Assembly (NCBI GenBank): GCA_965249045.1
Contig: OZ252213.1
Coordinates: 1,612,001 to 1,676,000 of the forward strand
Source: Nemesobacter sp965249045
GTDB taxonomy: Bacteria > Desulfobacterota_D > UBA1144 > Nemesobacterales > Nemesobacteraceae
Reading direction: 5' to 3'
Length of the DNA stretch: 64,000 bases
Shown here: positions 55,106-63,283 of the stretch, in pieces
Layout: each line of letters starts with the position of its first letter
How positions within the stretch are numbered: position 1 is the first letter of the stretch
Translations under genes and position numbers: made by a program
Notes under the pieces: model-generated
What the model was told of the DNA's origin: nothing
The model's input: only the letters and a program-made list of their open reading frames with translations
The model's database searches: none

Positions 55106-56092
55106 TCAAACTTCTATGCTCTGCGCAAGAACCCTGTTGGCATTATACCACCTGAGCGAGTTTTCAATACCCGTTTCGATATCAAAGCAAGGCTCCCAGT
55201 CCAAGACCCTCTTCGCCTTGTCTATGTTTGCCAGGGTAACCTTGATATCGGAAGGATGCGGAGGGCTGCAAGCGATCTTGGCCCTTTTGCCGGTTCTGCG
55301 TTCCATTACGCCTATGATCTCGTTTAGGGAAACCGAGGTCGCGCTTCCGAGGTTTATTATCTCAAAGCCGAGATTCCTTATCGCCAGAACCGTCCCCGCG
55401 GCGATATCGTCAACGTAGGTAAAATCTCTTTTCTGCTCCCCGTCGCCGAGTATTTCTATCTCCTGTCCTTCGTCTATCCACTTTATGAACCGAAAAACGC
55501 TCATATCGGGTCTTCCAGCGGGACCGTAAACGGTAAAGTAGCGAAGCACCGAGATGTCTATTCCGTAAAGGGAGTTGTAAACCGAGCAAAGACCCTCGGC
55601 GGATTTTTTTGAAGATGCGTAGGGAGAAAGCTGGTAGTCGGTCTTCATATCCTCGCTGAAAGGAATATCGTTTCCTCCGTAAACGCTCGAAGTTGAAGCG
55701 AGCACAAATTTGCCTATCCCCTCGGAGCGACAGAAGTCAAGGAGATTAAGAGTCCCCGTCACGTTGGTAGAGTAATATATCCAGGGGTTCTCAATGCTCT
55801 GGCGAACACCTGCCCGAGCCGCCAGGTTAATTATGCAGTCAATTCGGCCACCCTTGCAAAAACCCTTTATTTCTTCACACACAGAAAGAAGCCTGGGGTT
55901 ATTCGATATATCACACCCGAAAAAACTGAACCCTTCCCGCTCGAAAAGAATTTCAAGCCTATGGTGTTTGAGTCTCACATCGTAAGCATCCGACATGTTA
56001 TCGAGGCCGAAAACGCAATCCCCGCGCTCAAGGAGGAACTCGCATACTCTGGCACCTATAAATCCCGCGCAACCCGAAACGATGATATTCAT
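55106..56092 (-). CDS. NAD-dependent sugar epimerase, UDP-glucuronate 4-epimerase-like
   Basis: A 328-residue extended SDR enzyme from ATG 56092 (a GTG at 56107 is possible). It has GCAGFIGARV (NAD binding), STSSVYGGN and YASSKKSAE, giving the catalytic Ser/Tyr/Lys. SVLRYFTVYGPAGRPDMSV resembles UDP-glucuronate 4-epimerases. It follows ugd, which makes UDP-glucuronate, so the pair plausibly supplies UDP-galacturonate for surface polysaccharide. The exact substrate is inferred. Confidence 0.85.
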   Translation of the reverse strand: MNIIVSGCAGFIGARVCEFLLERGDCVFGLDNMSDAYDVRLKHHRLEILFEREGFSFFGCDISNNPRLLSVCEEIKGFCKGGRIDCIINLAARAGVRQSIENPWIYYSTNVTGTLNLLDFCRSEGIGKFVLASTSSVYGGNDIPFSEDMKTDYQLSPYASSKKSAEGLCSVYNSLYGIDISVLRYFTVYGPAGRPDMSVFRFIKWIDEGQEIEILGDGEQKRDFTYVDDIAAGTVLAIRNLGFEIINLGSATSVSLNEIIGVMERRTGKRAKIACSPPHPSDIKVTLANIDKAKRVLDWEPCFDIETGIENSLRWYNANRVLAQSIEV

Positions 56093-56123
56093 GGCAGTAG
56101 AAACCACTCCCAGTCCATTTTTG

Positions 56124-57431
56124 TCACCTGCCGATTCCGAAATACATTATGCCCAAGGTCTTCAGTTTTGTGTGGTCATAAACATTTCTTCCGTCAAATA
56201 TTACGGGGGTCTTCATAAGTTCCCTTATTCTCTCGAAATTCGGCTGTCTGTACTGGCTCCACTCGGTGTGAACCACAAGGGCGTCCGCGTCCCTGCAGGC
56301 ATCATAGTAGGATTCGAAGTAATCCACTTTGTCTTTGAGAACGGCCCTCGCGTTTCCCATGGCAGCCGGGTCGTGGACGGCAACCGAACATCCAGCCTCA
56401 AGCAGTCTGCCTATCACGTAAAGAGACGGGGCCTCTCTTATGTCATCGGTATTGGGCTTAAACGAGATTCCCCACACGGCAATTTTCTTTCCGCGAAGAT
56501 CGCCGAAGAATCCGGCTATCTTATTGAAAAATCTCTCCCTCTGAGCTGCATTCACGCAATCAACCGCAGTTATCACCTCGGGTTCGTATCCGACATCACG
56601 CGCCATTTTCTCAAGGGCCTTTATGTCCTTTGGAAAACATGACCCTCCGTATCCGATTCCCGGGTAAAGGTAGTATCTGCCTATCCTTGAGTCAGAACCC
56701 ATCACCGAGCGCACCTGGGATACGTTTGCGCCCAGAAGCTCGCACAGGTTCGCTATGTCGTTCATAAAAGATATCCTCGTGGCAAGCATCGCGTTTGAGG
56801 CGTACTTTGACATTTCAGAAGATCGGATGGAAACCACTATAGTCCTGTCGGCAGACCTCATGAAAGGAGAGTAAAGTTCCCTCAGAACCGAACCCACTGA
56901 TTCGTCCTCAACTCCTATGACCACCCTGTCGGGCTTAAGAAAATCCTCGACCGCCGCCCCTTCCTTCAGAAACTCCGGATTTGACGCCACGCCGAATTCC
57001 TGATCCGTGAGGGATTTTATGGTGTCGCGCACTTTTTCGGTAGTGCCCACGGGAACAGTGCTTTTAGTTACGACTATCTTGTAGCCGTCAAGATTCTCTC
57101 CTATCGACCGCGCAACATCGAGAACAGAGGAGATATCGGCTTCGCCGTTTTGCGCCTGAGGAGTTCCGACCGCGATGAATATCAAAAAGGATTCCTTGAC
57201 GGCAAAAGATATGTCGGTGGTAAAAGAAAGCCTTCCTTCATCTATGTTAGTGCGAACTATTTTATCAAGACCGGGTTCGAAAAATGGAACCTCAGCGCGC
57301 CGAAGACTTTTGATTTTGTCCTCGTCTATGTCAACGCATACAACGCTGTTTCCGCTCCCGGCAAAACACGCGCCCGTGACAAGCCCCACGTAACCCGTTC
57401 CTATAACGGCTATTTTGGGAATTATAGTCAT
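56124..57431 (-). CDS. ugd: UDP-glucose 6-dehydrogenase, N-terminus rewritten by an insertion
   Basis: A 435-residue enzyme oxidising UDP-glucose to UDP-glucuronate. It has a Rossmann GTGYVGLVTGACFA motif and the catalytic Cys in GYGGSCFPKD; the C-terminal UDPG_MGDP_dh_C domain is complete. The first five codons (ATG ACT ATA ATT CCC) belong to the terminal repeat of the TnpB element. Native sequence begins with AAA ATA GCC. The original start, ATG AAA ATA GCC (MKIAVIG), is still recognisable beyond the element at 58671. The tnpB stop (TAG) is two bases before the new ATG, so translation may depend on reinitiation from tnpB. Confidence 0.95.
   Translation of the reverse strand: MTIIPKIAVIGTGYVGLVTGACFAGSGNSVVCVDIDEDKIKSLRRAEVPFFEPGLDKIVRTNIDEGRLSFTTDISFAVKESFLIFIAVGTPQAQNGEADISSVLDVARSIGENLDGYKIVVTKSTVPVGTTEKVRDTIKSLTDQEFGVASNPEFLKEGAAVEDFLKPDRVVIGVEDESVGSVLRELYSPFMRSADRTIVVSIRSSEMSKYASNAMLATRISFMNDIANLCELLGANVSQVRSVMGSDSRIGRYYLYPGIGYGGSCFPKDIKALEKMARDVGYEPEVITAVDCVNAAQRERFFNKIAGFFGDLRGKKIAVWGISFKPNTDDIREAPSLYVIGRLLEAGCSVAVHDPAAMGNARAVLKDKVDYFESYYDACRDADALVVHTEWSQYRQPNFERIRELMKTPVIFDGRNVYDHTKLKTLGIMYFGIGR
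57409..57416. repeat. 8-bp target-site duplication, ugd side
   Basis: GCTATTTT directly abuts the element end GGGAATTATAG. It is identical to 58661-58668 on the other side, in direct orientation. It encodes ugd codons beginning AAA ATA GC on the minus strand. Confidence 0.92.
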
Positions 57432-57444
57432 AACTAGACAGTTA
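57417..57444. repeat. Terminal inverted repeat of TnpB element, ugd side
   Basis: GGGAATTATAG followed by TCAT and AACTAGACAGTTA. It matches the opposite end (58633-58660, inverted) at 24 of 28 positions. It contains the tnpB stop codon and the replacement ugd start codon. Confidence 0.88.
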
Positions 57445-58618
57445 CCTCTACTGTTCTTGGTCGAACAAGACCACTGTCCTGCTTAGTTTCCATCCTTCCG
57501 ACCATGCGGCTAAGATTCCCATCCGCAATCGAGATACCTCGATGAAGGATATTTATCGCAGCGTTTACGTCCCTATCTATCTCAAGTCCGCATGAGCATT
57601 TATGCGTCCGCACAGACAGGTTCTTTTTCACTATTGCTCCGCAGCTTGAACATTCCTGCGAAGTGTTCTTGGGATTCACGCGCACCATCTTAACGCCAGC
57701 ACTCTCGGCCTTCTCGTTAAGCAGCGTAATGAATTTGCCCCAAGCCTGCTCTGAAATGCTCCTTGCAAAATTCCTGTTGCAAAGCATGTTCTTTGTCTCA
57801 AGCTTCTCTACCGCTATGAAATTGTACATCTTCACCATTTCAGCGGTCAATCGGTGAAGGTAATTTCTTTCCCTGTCCGTTACCCTCTGCCATTCCTTGG
57901 CGAGCAGGGAGGCGGCTTTACGCCTGTTGTTCGACCCTTTCACCTTGCGGGACACGGAGCGTTGCAGACGTATAAGTTTCTTTCTGTCTATCTCCCGCTT
58001 GTCTACAGTCTCCCCGTCGCTCAGAGTAAGACGTTTCGATATGCCTACGTCTATCCCCACGGGGCGGGTTGTCTCTTTCACGGTTTCAACATCCGGCAGC
58101 TCATAAGACAACGCTACTTCAGTTCTCAAAGGCTTCCTTGTAATCCGTACTGCCTTGAGAAGACCGTTCGGAGGAAATTCCCGGGACGGCTTCACCACGA
58201 TGCGGGGAAGTCCTTTTATCTTGAGGACTGTCTTGTCGCCCTCACGCTTTAGCATTCGCCAGCACTGGTCGTTTATCTCTATTGTATGCCAACGGTACTT
58301 GCTCTGCCAGCGGGGAAACCCTGCCTTCTCCTTCGCTTTTACCCTGCGGAAAAACGACTGAAACGCCTTGTCTATCCTGCCGATAACGCCTCGGAACACC
58401 TGAACGCTTATGCTCTCGTACTCAGGGTCATCCGCCCTTACCTCGGTCAATGCCCTGCACTGGTCGTAATATGAGCGACCTTTGCCCGTCTTCCTGTAGC
58501 AATCAATGCGCTCCTCAAGACAGGCGTTGTAGAGGGCAGCACACATCGTAAATATGTGGGATAACGTCCTGTGTCCAGACTTGGACAGCTTGGCGGAGCA
58601 TTTGTAAGTCCTTATCAT
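57434..58618 (-). CDS. tnpB: TnpB-family RNA-guided nuclease
   Basis: A 394-residue TnpB (IS605 OrfB), the ancestor-like relative of Cas12. The N-terminal helical OrfB_HTH region is followed by a RuvC-like nuclease with acidic residues D190 (VGIDVGISK), E271 (AVEKLETKNM) and D348/D350 (EIDRDVNAA). A zinc ribbon (CSSCG...HKCSCG, about 323-343) lies between the last two. All catalytic residues are present. The 3' untranslated part of the element is only 17 bases, so any omega-RNA scaffold must lie within the 3' coding region, with its guide read from ugd. No tnpA is present. Confidence 0.93.
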   Translation of the reverse strand: MIRTYKCSAKLSKSGHRTLSHIFTMCAALYNACLEERIDCYRKTGKGRSYYDQCRALTEVRADDPEYESISVQVFRGVIGRIDKAFQSFFRRVKAKEKAGFPRWQSKYRWHTIEINDQCWRMLKREGDKTVLKIKGLPRIVVKPSREFPPNGLLKAVRITRKPLRTEVALSYELPDVETVKETTRPVGIDVGISKRLTLSDGETVDKREIDRKKLIRLQRSVSRKVKGSNNRRKAASLLAKEWQRVTDRERNYLHRLTAEMVKMYNFIAVEKLETKNMLCNRNFARSISEQAWGKFITLLNEKAESAGVKMVRVNPKNTSQECSSCGAIVKKNLSVRTHKCSCGLEIDRDVNAAINILHRGISIADGNLSRMVGRMETKQDSGLVRPRTVEVTV

Positions 58619-58632
58619 GATTGTGTTATACC

Positions 58633-58660
58633 TAACTGTTTAGTTGTCGCTATAATTCCC
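58633..58660. repeat. Terminal inverted repeat of TnpB element, upstream side
   Basis: Reading inward on the minus strand from 58660: GGGAATTATAG, CGAC, AACTAAACAGTTA. It is the inverted partner of 57417-57444. The inner AACTAAACAGTT is itself a small palindrome. Confidence 0.88.
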
Positions 58661-58668
58661 GCTATTTT
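58661..58668. repeat. 8-bp target-site duplication, upstream side
   Basis: GCTATTTT, the second copy of the direct repeat flanking the TnpB element. On the minus strand it follows the old ugd ATG as AAAATAGC. Confidence 0.92.
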
Positions 58669-58685
58669 CATCTCTTGAATCTCCC
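58669..58685 (-). promoter_or_regulatory. Relic ugd ribosome site and start codon
   Basis: On the minus strand GGGAG, nine bases and ATG (58671-58669) precede AAAATAGC, then the TnpB element. This is the original ugd translation start, separated from the gene by 1252 bp. Reading from it today enters the element end (MKIAGIIATTKQ and onward), not ugd. Confidence 0.85.
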
Positions 58686-58835
58686 TAGCAAAATCCGCAA
58701 GTAGCGCTCGCGCAGGAATTCTTCAGTAATTAAAAAGACAAGATAGGGTACAACAAATCCCCAAAAAATAAACAGACTGAGGAAAACCCGTTACGGACAA
58801 AGTATAGTTACCGGAAAAAAGCAAGGAGGCACATT

Positions 58836-59249
58836 TTGAAATCTCATACCGAGTATCTGTGGTTTAACACGGACAAAAAAAGGGAGTTTGTTCACATAAC
58901 TCCGACGGTAAGGCAGATCGTGGGGCGAAGCGGCATAACCGAGGGTTTTGTCCTCGTATCCGCAATGCATATAACGGCTTCTGTCTTCGTAAACGACCTT
59001 GAGCAAGGACTTTTCGAGGACATCTGGGAGTGGCTTGAAGGCATCTCCCCCTTCAGGGAAGATTACAAACATCACCGCACGGGGGAAGATAACGGCGACG
59101 CTCATCTGAAAAATCTCCTCATGCACCATCAGGTGATGGTTCCCGTAACGGAAGGAGACCTCGATCTCGGCCCCTGGCAGGAGATCTTCTACGGCGAGTT
59201 TGACGGCAGAAGAAGAAAAAGGGTCGTCGTAAAAGCTATCGGGATATGA
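58836..59249 (+). CDS. YjbQ/UPF0047-family protein
   Basis: A 137-residue YjbQ-type protein, a conserved family linked to secondary thiamine-phosphate synthase activity. Family residues include ITPTVRQIV, the His of AMHITASVFVND, and NGDAHLKNLLMHHQVMVPV. The TTG start at 58836 is supported by AAGGAGG six bases upstream. It overlaps the next gene by four bases (ATGA), showing tight coupling. Length is normal. Confidence 0.88.
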   Translation: MKSHTEYLWFNTDKKREFVHITPTVRQIVGRSGITEGFVLVSAMHITASVFVNDLEQGLFEDIWEWLEGISPFREDYKHHRTGEDNGDAHLKNLLMHHQVMVPVTEGDLDLGPWQEIFYGEFDGRRRKRVVVKAIGI

Positions 59250-59707
59250 AAAACAGGCAGCAGAGCAAAGATCCCAGAATATTCATAGACAGCCGCGGCA
59301 GATGGTTCCAGGACGGGATCAGGATAACCCACAGGTGGACATACCTTGAGAATAACAAAAATCTCGACGTGGACGAGAACGGAAGATTCTTCGTTGAAGA
59401 AGGAATTAGCAGGGTCTACGTCGAGTGCGAGGATACCCCTTTTGTTGTTACCATGGTCATTAAGACAGAAGGCGGTTTTTCCATAAGGTTAAACGACGAA
59501 TCCCTGGAAAAACTGGATTTGACGACTCTCACCATAGCCAAGCAAAACATACCTTACGTAAAAGTAAAGAAGGGCAAATTCACCGCCCGCCTGCTAAGCC
59601 CCGCTTATTATGAATTCATGAAGTATGCCGACAAGGATGAAAAAGGATTCTATATGGAAGTCGAGAGTAAAAAATACTACCTGGAGAGCCCGCAGCAGGA
59701 TCAGTGA
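59246..59707 (+). CDS. DUF1285-like conserved protein
   Basis: A 153-residue beta-rich protein resembling the DUF1285 family: IFIDSRGRWFQDGIRITHRW near the start, then FFVEEGISRVYVECEDTPFVV and IRLNDESLEKLD. The biochemical role is unknown. Start overlaps the yjbQ stop (ATGA), so the two are translationally coupled. It converges with hemW, overlapping by seven bases. Confidence 0.78.
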   Translation: MKNRQQSKDPRIFIDSRGRWFQDGIRITHRWTYLENNKNLDVDENGRFFVEEGISRVYVECEDTPFVVTMVIKTEGGFSIRLNDESLEKLDLTTLTIAKQNIPYVKVKKGKFTARLLSPAYYEFMKYADKDEKGFYMEVESKKYYLESPQQDQ

Positions 59708-60885
59708 AAAACCTCGCACACCCTCGCCACCAACTCATTGGTAAAAACCCTTCCCTTGGCGGTGAGTCTCAGGCGGCCGCCGTCTGTGAGAATAAAGCCG
59801 TCTGACTCAAGGTACTCGAGGCCGCAAGCGTCAGGTTTGTAGCCTAAGCGTTCTTTTATATCTTCAATTCCTACCCCGCCACGAAGCCTAAGCCCCATAA
59901 GAAGCGTATCTTCAAGTGCCGTTGTCCGCGAGAGATCATAAGAGGCGCAGACGGCTCTTCCATCGCCCGCAATCCGTTTAATGTAGAGTTCCGGATTTCT
60001 TACGTTTGACCACCTTCTTCCCCACCCCTTTTCTCCACCGCGGCGAATGTGGGAATGGGCCCCGGCACCTACGCCCAAGTAATCATGGCAGTTCCAGTAG
60101 ATAAGGTTATGCCTGCACTCATAACCGCTTCGCGCGAAGTTCGATATTTCGTAATTGCCGTACCCATCCCCCTCTAGAATCTCCCGTGCGCTTTGCATAA
60201 ACCTGACCAAGACGGAATCATCGGGAATAGAGAGTTTCCCTTTGCGTAAAAGCGTCGCAAACTCCGTACCGGGCTCAATCGTAAGGCAGTAGGCGGATAT
60301 ATGGGTCGGAGAGAAACTGACTCCGGTACGAATATCTTTCTCAAACTCTTCCCGGGTCTCCCGCGAGCTTCCGTATATAAGGTCCAGATTATAGTTGCTA
60401 AAACCCGCGTCCTGGACATCGCAAAGAGCTCTCGTACAGTCATCCGGAGCCGTGTGTCTTCCGTAGAAATCAAGCTTTCTCTGGGAAAAAGACTGTACGC
60501 CGACGCTTATTCTGTTTACTCCGATGCGCTTGAGCGAAACTAGCTTTTCCTTATCAGCGGTTCTGGGGTTCACCTCAAGGGTTACTTCTGCCGTGGGTGA
60601 AAAGGACGCGATCGAAGCGAGTTTCTCCATTACCAACTCTATGTTTCGGGGTTTGAAAAGCGACGGGGTTCCTCCCCCGAAAAACACCGTGCTTACCTCT
60701 CTGCCTTCAAGAGTCCGCCGGGAACTTTCAATTTCCCTTTCCAAAGCACGGACGTAATCATCCTCAGGGAAGTTGCCATTAGTCCCATAGGAGTTAAAAT
60801 CACAATACGGACATTTGGTAAGACAGTATGGAATATGGACGTATACGCCAAGCGGTGTTTGGTCTCTATCGATATTCTCTTTCAT
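59701..60885 (-). CDS. hemW: HemW-type radical SAM protein
   Basis: A 394-residue HemW, a radical SAM protein related to coproporphyrinogen oxidase HemN and implicated in heme trafficking. The cluster motif is CLTKCPYC (C-X3-C-X2-C, near 21-28). GGGTPS follows, and the HemW-type heme-binding motif HNLIYW is present, which HemN lacks. The C-terminal HemN_C domain is complete. Divergent from the efflux operon, with 32 bases between starts. Confidence 0.93.
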   Translation of the reverse strand: MKENIDRDQTPLGVYVHIPYCLTKCPYCDFNSYGTNGNFPEDDYVRALEREIESSRRTLEGREVSTVFFGGGTPSLFKPRNIELVMEKLASIASFSPTAEVTLEVNPRTADKEKLVSLKRIGVNRISVGVQSFSQRKLDFYGRHTAPDDCTRALCDVQDAGFSNYNLDLIYGSSRETREEFEKDIRTGVSFSPTHISAYCLTIEPGTEFATLLRKGKLSIPDDSVLVRFMQSAREILEGDGYGNYEISNFARSGYECRHNLIYWNCHDYLGVGAGAHSHIRRGGEKGWGRRWSNVRNPELYIKRIAGDGRAVCASYDLSRTTALEDTLLMGLRLRGGVGIEDIKERLGYKPDACGLEYLESDGFILTDGGRLRLTAKGRVFTNELVARVCEVFH

Positions 60886-60917
60886 CCGCGCTCAAGCGGC
60901 ACACCGGCGGCTGCCAC

Positions 60918-62147
60918 ATGATAAGTATACCGAAAAAACTCCTTCTCTTTCTGATTTCACTGCTGCTGCTGTCCCAGACCGCGTGGACACAGGAGATAAT
61001 CCCGGTTGAGCGGGCCGTCGAGATAGCCCTGCTGAACAACCCTGAACTTCGGATTTCCCGTTCCGAAGTAGACATCTCGAAATCAATACTCAGGCAGACA
61101 AAAGCTCCCCTTTACCCCCAGCTCAAGGGAAAACTCGTAGTTCCGTTTGTGGGAAGGGAGTCCGGCTTTTACGTCGATCAGATGATATGGGACTTCGGAA
61201 AGACAAGAGCAAGGGTAAAGGCAAGAAAACATTACCTCGAATCCGCAGAACATTCGCTTACGGGCTCAAAAACGATGCTTGTGCGCGACACGCGCATCGC
61301 CTACTACCAAGCCCTTTCCGGGAAGAACCGGCTTCAGGGGGCGGCTACAAAAACTCAGCGCAGGGAATGGCTTCTTGAGAAAACCGAAGAGCTTTTCGCC
61401 GTCGGGAAAAAGTCCACCCAGCAGCTAAGTCAGGCAGAAATCGACTTGCAGCAGGCAAAACTCGAGCTAGTCTCAAGAGAAAATTCCTATGAACTCGCCA
61501 TGCTCAACCTCAGGCACCTGATGAACGATCCCTCGCTCGAACAATTCGATATCCGGGAGAATCTAGTCTATGAGAAGATAAATGAGACCAGAGAAGATCT
61601 TGTCCGTTTCGCCCTTTCCGAAAACACCCAGATAAAGAGCCTCTCGGCAGACCGCGACGGAATAAGAGCCTCGCTTGCGGAGAACAGAGGAAAATTCCTC
61701 CCGTCGGTATTCGGCAGGGCCGCGTACAGGTTTGAAGGGGAAGGCGCTCAGACGCCGGCGCTTATCGCCGGGATCGGCGTAAAGATTCCCATCTTTGAAG
61801 GATTCTCAAGATTCGGCCAGATGGCGCAGTCAAGGGCCGAGCTCGTAAGAAACGACGCGCAGACGGAGCTACTCAGAAACAGAATCGTCCTTTCCGTCGG
61901 AGAACTCTACCTCGAACTCAAACACCTTGAGAAAAAGATGGGAATACTCGCGGAGTCGGAATCAATATCGGAGAAGAACCTGCGACTTGCAAAGGGAAGA
62001 CACGCGGCCCGAAGCGCTTCGAAAATAGAACTTGCCGAAGCGCAGGCACTTTACGAAGGGGCCGTAGCGGACTATAAAAACTCCATATATGACTATAAAA
62101 TAGTGAGGTTAAGACTTCTAAGCCTCTGCGGAAAAGATATACCGTGA
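60918..62147 (+). CDS. TolC-family outer membrane efflux protein
   Basis: A protein of about 409 residues from ATG 60918, where a classic signal peptide starts (MISIPKKLLLFLISLLLLSQ, ending near TAWTQ). A TolC-type protein follows: AVEIALLNNPELRISRSEVD, then two long coiled-coil repeats. It forms the outer-membrane channel of a tripartite pump. The stop overlaps the next gene's GTG (GTGA). First gene of the operon running off the right edge. Confidence 0.9.
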   Translation: MISIPKKLLLFLISLLLLSQTAWTQEIIPVERAVEIALLNNPELRISRSEVDISKSILRQTKAPLYPQLKGKLVVPFVGRESGFYVDQMIWDFGKTRARVKARKHYLESAEHSLTGSKTMLVRDTRIAYYQALSGKNRLQGAATKTQRREWLLEKTEELFAVGKKSTQQLSQAEIDLQQAKLELVSRENSYELAMLNLRHLMNDPSLEQFDIRENLVYEKINETREDLVRFALSENTQIKSLSADRDGIRASLAENRGKFLPSVFGRAAYRFEGEGAQTPALIAGIGVKIPIFEGFSRFGQMAQSRAELVRNDAQTELLRNRIVLSVGELYLELKHLEKKMGILAESESISEKNLRLAKGRHAARSASKIELAEAQALYEGAVADYKNSIYDYKIVRLRLLSLCGKDIP

Positions 62148-63283
62148 AAAACTTGTCCCGCTCAAAAATTCTCTACGCCGTCGCCGCCGTAGTTGTTATC
62201 GTCGGCGGATACTTCCTTTTTTTCGGAAAAAAAGAAGGCCAAATAAAATACGTAACGCAGAAAATCGAGAGAGGAAACATAACTTCGCTGGTAAGAGCTT
62301 CTGGAACATTAAAACCCACAAAAGAAGCGAGGATATATTCCGAAATAAACGGAACGATAAAGGAAATCCGCTCGGAGGTAAACGATGAGGTCAAAAAGGG
62401 CCAGATGCTAGCCCTCTTGGAGGAACCGGAGGGTCTCTCGGGAGACGTCGAGTATTTTAAGCAGATACTGAAAAAAACCGTTACAGACCTTGAGATCTCA
62501 ACCAACTCGCACGAGGCAAACAAAAGGCTTTACGAAAAAGAACTCATCTCCCGGGAGGAATTCAACAAATCGCTTTCCGAACACAGTCTGGCAGCCGCCA
62601 CCCGGGAAAAAGCCCAGGCTGATCTGGAAACGGCCCAGAGAAAACTCGACGCGACGCGAATCACTTCCATGCTTGACGGCATGGTGCTTGAAAAAAACAT
62701 CATAATCGGCGAACAGATACACCCGAACAAATCCGAGCCCCTGTACATACTCGCCGAAGACCCGCGAACTCTTCACCTGGTTTCAAATGTAAGTGAAGCC
62801 GATATAGGAAAGATAAACGAGGGTCAGGACGCCCTTTTCAGGGTTGACGCCTTCCCGGGGAAAAATTTCAGCGCGAAGGTGAGGGAAGTGGCGAACTCAC
62901 CCAGTATAAAAAACGACGTCGTTACCTACAACGTAACGTGCCTCGTGGAGAACCCGGAACTTGAGTTAAAACCCGGGATGACCGCCGAAGTAAAAATAGT
63001 CATATCTACCAAAAAAGACGTACTGAAAGTTCCCACCGCGGCGCTTCGCTTCATTCCCCCGAAATCTTCGGCCGTCGCAACTGAGGCGGGTGAGAACGTC
63101 TGGACCCTCAGGCAGGGAAAACTCTCGGCCGTAGGAATAGAAACCGGGATAAGCGACGACTTCCACACAGAAATCGTAAACAGTCCCCTCTCAGAAGGAG
63201 ACCAGATAGTGGTTGAGTACACCATGTCCGGTGGAAACAGCAAGAGTCCGGGCTTTGCGCTTCCCCAGCCGAAAAGATTCTGA
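62144..63283 (+). CDS. HlyD/MacA-type efflux periplasmic adaptor
   Basis: A 379-residue membrane-fusion protein. An N-terminal TM anchor (about 10-27) precedes a biotinyl-lipoyl-like half (GTLKPTKEARIYSEINGTI), a coiled-coil hairpin (about 100-170) and a beta-barrel domain (LVSNVSEADIGKI). It links the inner-membrane transporter to the TolC channel. GTG start overlaps the upstream stop; its own stop overlaps the ATPase start (TGATG). The pairing with a MacB-type ATPase points to a MacAB-like pump. Confidence 0.92.
   Translation: MKNLSRSKILYAVAAVVVIVGGYFLFFGKKEGQIKYVTQKIERGNITSLVRASGTLKPTKEARIYSEINGTIKEIRSEVNDEVKKGQMLALLEEPEGLSGDVEYFKQILKKTVTDLEISTNSHEANKRLYEKELISREEFNKSLSEHSLAAATREKAQADLETAQRKLDATRITSMLDGMVLEKNIIIGEQIHPNKSEPLYILAEDPRTLHLVSNVSEADIGKINEGQDALFRVDAFPGKNFSAKVREVANSPSIKNDVVTYNVTCLVENPELELKPGMTAEVKIVISTKKDVLKVPTAALRFIPPKSSAVATEAGENVWTLRQGKLSAVGIETGISDDFHTEIVNSPLSEGDQIVVEYTMSGGNSKSPGFALPQPKRF

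Larger units (their letters stand above)
57417..58660 (-). mobile_element. TnpB-only element with inverted repeats and 8-bp duplication
   Basis: A 1244-bp element containing only tnpB. Both ends are visible as 28-bp imperfect inverted repeats starting with the perfect 11-mer GGGAATTATAG, and the element is flanked by the direct repeat GCTATTTT (57409-57416 and 58661-58668). Removing the element and one repeat restores a textbook ugd start with its ribosome site. IS200/IS605 elements normally lack inverted repeats and make no target duplication, so this looks like movement by a DDE-type transposase supplied from elsewhere. No transposase gene lies inside. Confidence 0.9.

Noticed and set aside
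17624..58650. Shared TAGTTGTCGC in the IS3 ends and in the TnpB element end (58641-58650)
   Set aside because: Only ten bases match, at different distances from the element tips, and the sequences diverge at once. Possibly chance.
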